Shown here: positions 58,670 through 64,000 of the stretch, piece by piece
How the letters are laid out: each line of letters begins with the position of its first letter
How positions within the stretch are numbered: position 1 is the stretch's first letter
Source: Gemmatimonadota bacterium
Lineage (GTDB): Bacteria > Latescibacterota > UBA2968 > UBA8231
Length of the DNA: 64,000 bases
NCBI GenBank assembly: GCA_009840005.1
Contig: VXOR01000073.1
Span: 1 to 64,000 of the forward strand
Direction of reading: 5' to 3'
Notes under the pieces: model-generated
What the model was told of the DNA's origin: nothing
Database searches by the model: none
The model's input: the letters and a program-made list of their open reading frames with translations, nothing else
Position numbers and translations under genes: made by a program

Positions 58670-60505
58670 ATGGAATACCGCATCACGGCCAGTCAACTGA
58701 GGCAGAAGTACTTCGACTTTTTTACCCAGCGCGGCCATTGCCGCATTGCATCGGCCCCCATCGTACCCGACAACGACCCGACGGCCCTCTTCATCTCGGC
58801 GGGCATGCAACCCCTGGTGCCCTATATAATGGGCCAACCGCACCCAGCCGGTCGGCGTCTGGTCAACGTGCAAAAGTGTTTCCGCACTAGCGATATCGAC
58901 CAAGTGGGCAATACTACGCATCTCACTTTTTTCGAAATGCTGGGCAACTGGTCGTTGGGGGCGTACTTCAAACGGGAGATGATTCCTTGGAGTTGGGAAT
59001 TTCTCACCGGAAAGGAGGGCCTAGCTCTGGATCCGCGCCGTCTGTACGTCACGGTTTTCGCCGGGGACGATCAAGTGGAAAAAGACCGGGAGTCAGTGGA
59101 TTTGTGGCGGAAACAATTCGCCCAAGCGGGTATAGGAGCCGCCGAGGGCGAGCGCATTTTTCCGCTGGGACGAGCCGACAATTGGTGGGGGCCGGTGGGT
59201 CGTACCGGGCCCTGCGGACCCGATACAGAGATGTTTTTCGATGCCGGTGGGGTACCGTGCGGCCCGGATTGTCGGCCGGGTTGTTCCTGCGGCAAGTACG
59301 TGGAGATCTGGAACGACGTATTCATGGAATACGAAAAAAAAGCCGACGGGACCTGGGGCCGTCTAGCCCAGCAGACCGTGGACACCGGCATGGGCCTAGC
59401 CCGCGTTTTGACTATGCTCAATGGCTTAGACTCGGTCTACGATATCGATACGCTGCGGCCTTTGGTCGACCAGATCGGCCGCATGAGCGGCAGGACATGC
59501 GAGCGCCACGCCCGGTCTTTCCGCATTGTCGCCGACCACGCCAACGCCGCCTGCCACTTGGCCGCCGACGGGGTGGAGCCGGCCAATACCGAGCGGGGCT
59601 ATGTGCTGCGCCGGCTCATCCGTCGGGCCGTGGTCCACGCCCGCCGTCTAGGCATTGAACAGAGTATCTGGGCCCCGCTGTTCGAGCGGGTGCGGGCTGG
59701 AGGGGGTGAAGTGTACCCCGAACTGGAAAGTCGGGCTGGACAGATCTTGGACGCTTTGCAGGGCGAGGAAGAACAGTTCGAGCACACCTTGAAAGAAGGA
59801 CTGAAACGCTTTGAACAAGTGGCCCGAAGGAGCGAGGAGACCATTGAGGGAGAACGCGCTTTCGATTTGTTCGCCACGTACGGTTTCCCCCTGGAAATGA
59901 CCCAGGAGTTGGCCCAAGAGCGCGGTTTGGCCGTCGATACAAAGGCTTTTCAGCGGGCCTTTGCCCGGCACCAGGAACTATCGCGCCGCAGCGCTGGCCA
60001 GCAATTCGCCGGCGGCTTGGCTGATCGTTCTTCTGCGGCCACCCACTACCACACAGCAACGCATTTGCTGCACGCCGCTCTGCGACGGGTATTGGGCAGG
60101 CACGTCGAACAGCGCGGCAGCCATATAACGGAGGAGCGGCTGCGCTTTGATTTTGCCCATCCGCGACCCCTCAAAGCCGGGGAAATCGAGCAGGTCGAGA
60201 GCTTGGTCAACGCCGCCATCGAGCGCGACTTTGCAGTGTGCAGCGCAGAGATGGCGCTGGAGCAGGCCCGTGAGAGCGGGGCCCTTGGCTTATTCGGGGA
60301 CCGGTACGGGGAAAGCGTACAGGTCTACGCCATTGGCGAATTGGCCCACGCGCCCCAGGGTGATCCACAGGGGCCGACTTTCAGCAAAGAGATCTGCGGT
60401 GGCCCCCACGTGGAGCGCACGGGTTTGCTGGGGCGCTTCCGCATTGTGCGCGAGCAATCGGCCAGCCGGGGGGTGCGGCGCATCCGGGCGGTCTTGGAGG
60501 CTTGA
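58670..60505 (+). CDS. alaS: Alanyl-tRNA synthetase lacking the C-terminal domain
   Basis: A 611-residue class II synthetase. The catalytic core has CFRTSDIDQVGNTTHLTFFEMLGNWSLG, and RTGPCGPDTEMFF precedes GLARVLTML. The editing domain carries the zinc-binding HYHTATHLLHAALR block and CGGPHVERTG. Typical bacterial AlaRS is about 870 residues; the DHHA1/C-Ala part is absent and the frame stops just after the editing site. The start has AAAGGAG nine bases upstream. Expression is probably governed by the leader at 58428-58642. Its 3' end is followed at once by the copied uxaA tail. Whether this is the sole or a second AlaRS is unknown. Confidence 0.9.
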   Translation: MEYRITASQLRQKYFDFFTQRGHCRIASAPIVPDNDPTALFISAGMQPLVPYIMGQPHPAGRRLVNVQKCFRTSDIDQVGNTTHLTFFEMLGNWSLGAYFKREMIPWSWEFLTGKEGLALDPRRLYVTVFAGDDQVEKDRESVDLWRKQFAQAGIGAAEGERIFPLGRADNWWGPVGRTGPCGPDTEMFFDAGGVPCGPDCRPGCSCGKYVEIWNDVFMEYEKKADGTWGRLAQQTVDTGMGLARVLTMLNGLDSVYDIDTLRPLVDQIGRMSGRTCERHARSFRIVADHANAACHLAADGVEPANTERGYVLRRLIRRAVVHARRLGIEQSIWAPLFERVRAGGGEVYPELESRAGQILDALQGEEEQFEHTLKEGLKRFEQVARRSEETIEGERAFDLFATYGFPLEMTQELAQERGLAVDTKAFQRAFARHQELSRRSAGQQFAGGLADRSSAATHYHTATHLLHAALRRVLGRHVEQRGSHITEERLRFDFAHPRPLKAGEIEQVESLVNAAIERDFAVCSAEMALEQARESGALGLFGDRYGESVQVYAIGELAHAPQGDPQGPTFSKEICGGPHVERTGLLGRFRIVREQSASRGVRRIRAVLEA

Positions 60506-61014
60506 GCGACCACATCTCCGGTGCCTTGCAGCAGCGCAACGTCGATTTTCAATTGATGCGGGGTTTGCTGGGGGTGTCGACCTGAGTGGAGAGAGGGAAC
60601 GCCTCTCGGTGTCCGGTACCCAAGCCGAATGCCATCGCAAGACGCCGTTTGGCTTGAAGGTTCGCGGCTCGGTACTATCCCATCCGCAGAGACGGTAATA
60701 TGAGCTACCTCTTCCTCTTTAGGTCGGATGACAATATCAACATCCCGATCTAGCGCATTTAGGAAGGCCAAGAGCTTTTCAACGGAGAATTTATCGAACT
60801 GCCCTCTCTTCAGGTCGGAGACCCGTCCTTGGGCAATGCCGAGTAGGGTGCCGGCGTCTTTCTGGGTTAGGCCGCTCTCCTCGATGATACCTAAAATTTT
60901 TGTGGCGATGCTTGCTTTTAATGCCCACTCCTCTGGATTGGCATATCCTAAGTCAGCGTAAACGTTCGTCGATCCCTCATAGTACTCAGCATCGCCTACT
61001 TTTCTGTTCTTCAT
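60325..61014 (-). CDS. XRE-family (HTH_37-like) regulator with an antisense run-on C-terminus
   Basis: Residues 1-100 are a normal HTH_37/HigA2-type protein (NVYADLGYANPEEWALKASIA, GLTQKDAGTLLGIAQGRVSDLKRGQFDKFSVEKLLAFLNALDRDVDIVIRP). Most relatives stop soon after this point. Here the frame continues another 120 or so residues through the uxaA-tail copy and 181 bp of alaS, in antisense. That part has no protein-like conservation. The natural stop was probably lost when the repeat and alaS arrived. No toxin gene is adjacent. The functional part is likely 60660-61014. Confidence 0.75.
   Translation of the reverse strand: MKNRKVGDAEYYEGSTNVYADLGYANPEEWALKASIATKILGIIEESGLTQKDAGTLLGIAQGRVSDLKRGQFDKFSVEKLLAFLNALDRDVDIVIRPKEEEVAHITVSADGIVPSREPSSQTASCDGIRLGYRTPRGVPSLHSGRHPQQTPHQLKIDVALLQGTGDVVAQASKTARMRRTPRLADCSRTMRKRPSKPVRSTWGPPQISLLKVGPCGSPWGAWANSPMA
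60506..60585 (+). repeat. Direct repeat of the uxaA 3' end, copy 2
   Basis: Starting directly after the alaS stop, this 80-bp copy keeps the frame ALQQRNVDFQLMRGLLGVST and its stop, but has no gene in front of it. It implies duplication, or deletion of a second uxaA copy, around the alaS insertion. Confidence 0.88.
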
Positions 61015-61040
61015 AACGTTCTCTCTTCTGTCGGCTACTG

Positions 61041-61754
61041 CTAGGAACCCGCCTCCAAGCAGAGAGTGGCCCAGTTCTGGAAAAAGGTTCGTCCGTTGGT
61101 GTGAAGGGCGGGCAAGTGCTGGGCCGCGTCGGCTTTGATTTGCTCGCCGTCTAGTCCCTCCTCGCGCACCTCGTCGGCAAAAGCCCGCACCATATCGGCG
61201 ATAATTTGCGTGGTAACTTCCATATGGAAGAGGAGGCCATACGCCGCCCGGCCATAAGAAAACGCTTGGTAGGTAGTGAGGGCAGAGGAGGCTAGCGCAG
61301 TAGCGCCTTTGGGCAGATCGAAGATGTCGCCGTGCCAGTGAAATCCTATAAAAGATGATTCGAGTCCGCCCATCAGTGGGTCTTCGTTGGCGGCGGGTTT
61401 CAGTTCAATTGGATACCAGCCGATTTCTTTCTGCGGACCGCGGGCGACCCGAGCACCAAGAGCCGTGGCCAAAAGCTGACTGCCTAGGCAAATGCCGAGT
61501 ACGGGTTTGTCTTCTTTTAGGGCTTGGTCGATAAGGCGTATAGCCGCGTCTATAAACGGGTAGCGCTCGTGTTCGTACACGCCCATCGGACCCCCCATGA
61601 CCACTAGGCCGGCGGCCCCGTCCATATAGCGGGGAACCTCTTCACCGGTGAAGGTATGCACGTAGGCGGGTTCGAGACCGCAGCCTTGGAATACCTGACC
61701 GGCGATCCCCAAGTTTTCTGGCTGTATGTTTTGCAGCACCCATATTTTGTTCAT
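61041..61754 (-). CDS. Type 1 glutamine amidotransferase
   Basis: A 237-residue class I amidotransferase-like protein with the nucleophile elbow GICLGSQLLA and late catalytic His/Glu in LLFHMEVT; GFHWHGD fits the oxyanion region. It resembles the stand-alone GMP-synthase-like amidotransferases (YfeJ type). It lies 26 bp downstream from the XRE gene's start on the same strand, so it is transcribed first of the two. The acceptor is unknown. Confidence 0.85.
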   Translation of the reverse strand: MNKIWVLQNIQPENLGIAGQVFQGCGLEPAYVHTFTGEEVPRYMDGAAGLVVMGGPMGVYEHERYPFIDAAIRLIDQALKEDKPVLGICLGSQLLATALGARVARGPQKEIGWYPIELKPAANEDPLMGGLESSFIGFHWHGDIFDLPKGATALASSALTTYQAFSYGRAAYGLLFHMEVTTQIIADMVRAFADEVREEGLDGEQIKADAAQHLPALHTNGRTFFQNWATLCLEAGS

Positions 61755-61787
61755 TGATCGGTTTCCTCCGCTATTTCGTCCTACAAA

Positions 61788-62450
61788 TCACCGCTTCCGC
61801 GCCAGCGTCAATCCGTCGCCAATCGACAGCAGGGATGCGGTCACGCGTTCGTCGGTGTGGATTTTGGCGTTGAGTGCTCGGATTGCCACGGTGCTCTCGT
61901 CCTGTATGTTGGCATCGGCGGGCCGCCCGCCCCACAGCACGTTGTCAATTAGGATCAATCCGCCCGGGCGCAAGAGTTGCAGACAGCGCTCGTAATAGGC
62001 GTCGTAATTTTCCTTGTCCGCGTCGATAAAGGCCATGTCGAAGCAATCCGCTTCCCCGGCTGCGAGCATTTTGTCGAGAGTTGCTACTGCTGGTCCCAAC
62101 CGCAATTCGATCTTGTCGGCTACGCCGGCTTCCTGCCAATAGCGCCGGGCAATGCTAGTAAACTCGTCGCTGACGTCGCAGGCGATTAGACGCCCATCCG
62201 CTGGCAGGGCTAGCGCCATGGCGATGCTGCTGTAGCCAGTAAAGGTCCCCACCTCGACGATTCGCTTGGCGTCGATTAGTTCGACGAGCAGCCCCATGAA
62301 CTGCCCTTGATCGGGCGAGACCTGCATTCCGCCCATGGGCATGGCTTGGGTCTCCTGCCGCAGCCGCTTGAGGTCGTCTCGGTCGCGTAGCGAGTTGGCG
62401 AGGATGTAGTCGTAAATATGCGTTTCGATAAAACCGTTGCGGGAACTCAT
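61788..62450 (-). CDS. O-methyltransferase (class I, SAM-dependent)
   Basis: A 220-residue enzyme of the catechol/caffeoyl-CoA O-methyltransferase family. Seen are IVEVGTFTGYSSIAMALALP, the acidic strand LIACDVSDE, FDMAFIDADKENYDAYYE and LILIDNVLWGG, which bind AdoMet and metal. The start MSSRNGF is chosen; a longer frame begins within the gap. It lies 33 bp upstream of the amidotransferase. The substrate is probably a catechol-like or CoA-linked phenolic. Confidence 0.88.
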   Translation of the reverse strand: MSSRNGFIETHIYDYILANSLRDRDDLKRLRQETQAMPMGGMQVSPDQGQFMGLLVELIDAKRIVEVGTFTGYSSIAMALALPADGRLIACDVSDEFTSIARRYWQEAGVADKIELRLGPAVATLDKMLAAGEADCFDMAFIDADKENYDAYYERCLQLLRPGGLILIDNVLWGGRPADANIQDESTVAIRALNAKIHTDERVTASLLSIGDGLTLARKR

Positions 62451-62538
62451 GGGCCGACCTTTCGCAAAAGAGGATGTAGGAAGTTGCGCCAAGTAAGCGG
62501 ATGCCGAGCGCAGCACAACTTGCCGGCTGTTTGCTAAA

Positions 62539-62886
62539 TCAAGATTGGAGTTTGGGATTTTCCGCGTGACGCCGGCGGTCGCGTTGGGTCTTTTTGGCCA
62601 GCGCGCGCTGGAAGGATTCCTCCAAGTCAACTCCGGTTTGATTGGCGAGGCATAGGAGGACGAAGAGCACGTCGGCCATCTCCATGCCGAGATCGGCTTC
62701 CTCGCCATCCTTGAAGCTCTGCTCGCCAAAGGTGCGGGCCATGATCCGCGCTAGCTCGCCGACTTCCTCCATCAGCACGGCCGTATTGGTCAGCTCGGAG
62801 AAGTAGCGCACGCCGACATCGGCGATCCACTCGTCCACCGCTCGTTGGCAGGCGCGGAGGGTGTGCTCAGGCGCTGGCTGACTCAT
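62539..62886 (-). CDS. MazG-like nucleotide pyrophosphohydrolase
   Basis: A 115-residue MazG-type all-alpha protein with the metal-binding EExxE motif (MEEVGELARIM) and ExxD (EMADVLFVLLCLA). It should hydrolyse nucleoside triphosphates or modified nucleotides to monophosphates. The start MSQPAPE overlaps the DUF362 gene's 3' end by 20 bp. A longer in-frame start (62925) lies within DUF362. Confidence 0.85.
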   Translation of the reverse strand: MSQPAPEHTLRACQRAVDEWIADVGVRYFSELTNTAVLMEEVGELARIMARTFGEQSFKDGEEADLGMEMADVLFVLLCLANQTGVDLEESFQRALAKKTQRDRRRHAENPKLQS

Positions 62887-63991
62887 AAGTAACGGGTGCA
62901 AGACCGTCTTGCTGGCGTTGGGCATTGACCTCGTCTAAGCGCCAGGGCACGGCCGATCCGTCGGTGCGAAATCGCTTGTAGTAGCCGCCTTTGCAGCGGG
63001 AGATGGGCATCAACGGCGCGACGGGCCGCAGTTCGGCTAGGGCCGCTCCACTGAGCGCCGTGCCGCTCGCGAGATCGACGACCTCGATTTCCCCGGGGTC
63101 AATGGCTCCTAGGCCGCGGGCGTGGGCGAATTGCAGATAGGGGGTGGCTTGGGGGTCGAGGCCCATCAGGTAGGTGGCGACTGCATCTACGTGTACCTCG
63201 TTGACGCCGGCCACAGCCCAGCCGAGGGGGTAGTTGGCTCCTTCGTTGAACGCGGTGCCGTCGCGGCCGACAAGGCCATCTACCACTGAAAGCCGCGGTA
63301 TCCCCAAACCGCGCAGCGCGACCAATAGATCGCAGAGCTTGTGATAGAAGTGGTCTTCAAAAAGGCTGAGGCCGCTATCGGTCAGCCGCCACAGCTCATC
63401 GGCGAATGGCTCGTCCACGGTTTGGATCGCGCACAGGTGCCGCTCGGGCTTGGCGATGATGCCCATCAGGTTTTTAATCGACAAGGTCGTGCAGCCCAAA
63501 TTGTGGCACTTGGCGAGGGGGACGTTGAAAAAGAAGGCGCAATCAGTCACTTCCCGGTACAGGGGATAGCGCTCGTACACCACGCCATCGGCGACCTCGA
63601 CGACGCGGGAATCCTCGTCGGTATTCATTTCTGCGAGCCGCACGCCCCGCTCATCGGTCATAGCGCGGTAGCCGCACAGTGCCCAAGTATGCCCGGCCGT
63701 GGGGGTTTACCCGGACTGGCCGTCGGCAACCACCATGCGCTCGGCGGGTACGCCGCGGTCGCGCAGGGCATCGAGCAGGCCGCCGACAAACCCGGGGTGA
63801 GTGATGACGCGCTTTTCCGGTGGATAGAGCACGGTGGCGTTGGGCTTGAGCAAGATGGTGCCTGCGGCAGGTAGCGGCACCTCAAGGGCAGCGAGAGTGC
63901 GATAGGCCAACTCTCGGTAGGTTGCAAAGGGGGCGTCGGCGCGGTCGATGGGCGAGCGCGCTAGATATACGGCGTCGGGTTGTACGATCAT
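62867..63991 (-). pseudogene. DUF362 family protein with an in-frame stop codon
   Basis: A 374-codon frame broken only by TAA at 63707-63709. Before it: TILLKPNATVLYPPEKRVITHPGF and MVVADGQSG; after it, in the same frame: TPTAGHTWALCGYRAMTDERG and PLAKCHNLGCTTLSIKNLMG. These are DUF362 blocks, whose members are often near iron-sulfur proteins. The stop probably replaced Glu, Lys or Gln at a position between conserved Gly and Pro/His blocks. Either a real nonsense mutation or a base error. The downstream MazG gene overlaps its end. Confidence 0.8.
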
Positions 63992-64000
63992 GGTGCTCTC

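Noticed and set aside
50912..63991. Possible reassignment of TAA, suggested by in-frame TAA codons in the rpn and DUF362 genes
   Set aside because: TAA serves as the ordinary terminator of intact genes here (for example at 15726-15728, 34852-34854 and 53180-53182), so two isolated TAA codons are better explained by mutation or error.

Overview
The window reads as one contig end from an uncultured, moderately GC-rich bacterium. Several features together resemble sponge-associated or marine lineages such as Latescibacterota or Poribacteria: phytanoyl-CoA dioxygenase paralogues, Gfo/Idh/MocA dehydrogenases, UxaA-type and enolase-superfamily sugar-acid enzymes, sugar-phosphate-isomerase-like TIM barrels, and dispersed short repeats. 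That placement is inference; no rRNA or tRNA gene was seen to confirm it. Genes are densely packed, with many 1-20 bp overlaps. The first 50 bases are pure C and look artificial.

Layout. 51-1143 (minus): a truncated serC behind an SDR dehydrogenase. 1159-7277 (minus): a decayed type III-like restriction-modification locus (methyltransferase and helicase, each with internal damage) enclosing an MntA/HepT pair and a second nucleotidyltransferase. 7371-11201 (minus): a mutarotase-like protein, glycolate/lactate dehydrogenase GlcDF and a histidine phosphatase with a duplicated N-terminus. 11271-13747: leucyl aminopeptidase and a Gfo/Idh dehydrogenase. 13775-15728: a lower-GC AAA ATPase/DUF4276 module, possibly a defence system. 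15728-24756: two peptidases, an enolase-superfamily enzyme, a TIM-barrel isomerase, glycogen phosphorylase behind a heptamer repeat, an orphan HigA, folD and serS. 26379-27361: a HEPN ribonuclease-like gene coupled to a 4-fold beta-flower protein. 27422-29400: a frameshifted LysR gene, a PhyH oxygenase and a PhyH-like remnant. 29497-36800: a nine-gene Mrp-type cation/proton antiporter operon with three D-type subunits. 36958-43709: gluconokinase, a histidine kinase lacking its phosphoacceptor His, HflX, a methyltransferase, a TIM barrel and a solute-binding lipoprotein. 43728-46157: divergent citrate synthases, one carrying a DNA-binding domain, around a consensus promoter and a palindrome. 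46313-51925: an NTF2-like protein, an ammonia-lyase/SGNH hydrolase pair of lower GC, a flavoprotein and a broken Rpn nuclease. 52286-58306: PhyH, Gfo/Idh, PhyH-HEAT fusion and a double-length UxaA. 58355-60505: alaS with its leader. 60325-63991 (minus): XRE regulator, glutamine amidotransferase, O-methyltransferase, MazG-like protein and a DUF362 gene with an in-frame stop.

The strongest candidate for something undescribed is the alaS leader. A near-consensus promoter is followed by a short open frame with eight Ala codons in eleven. Three mutually exclusive pairings can then be drawn by eye, ending in a rho-independent terminator just before alanyl-tRNA synthetase. This has the layout of ribosome-mediated transcription attenuation by alanine codons. 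The segment is bracketed by an 80-bp direct repeat of the uxaA 3' end, and its synthetase lacks the usual C-terminal domain. Second-tier leads are the HEPN/beta-flower pair, the AAA/DUF4276 module, the His-less kinase, the heptamer repeat at the glgP start, and a small inverted-repeat element family.

Many reading frames here are damaged (mod, res, lysR, rpn, DUF362). Genuine decay and sequencing or assembly error cannot be separated without reads.
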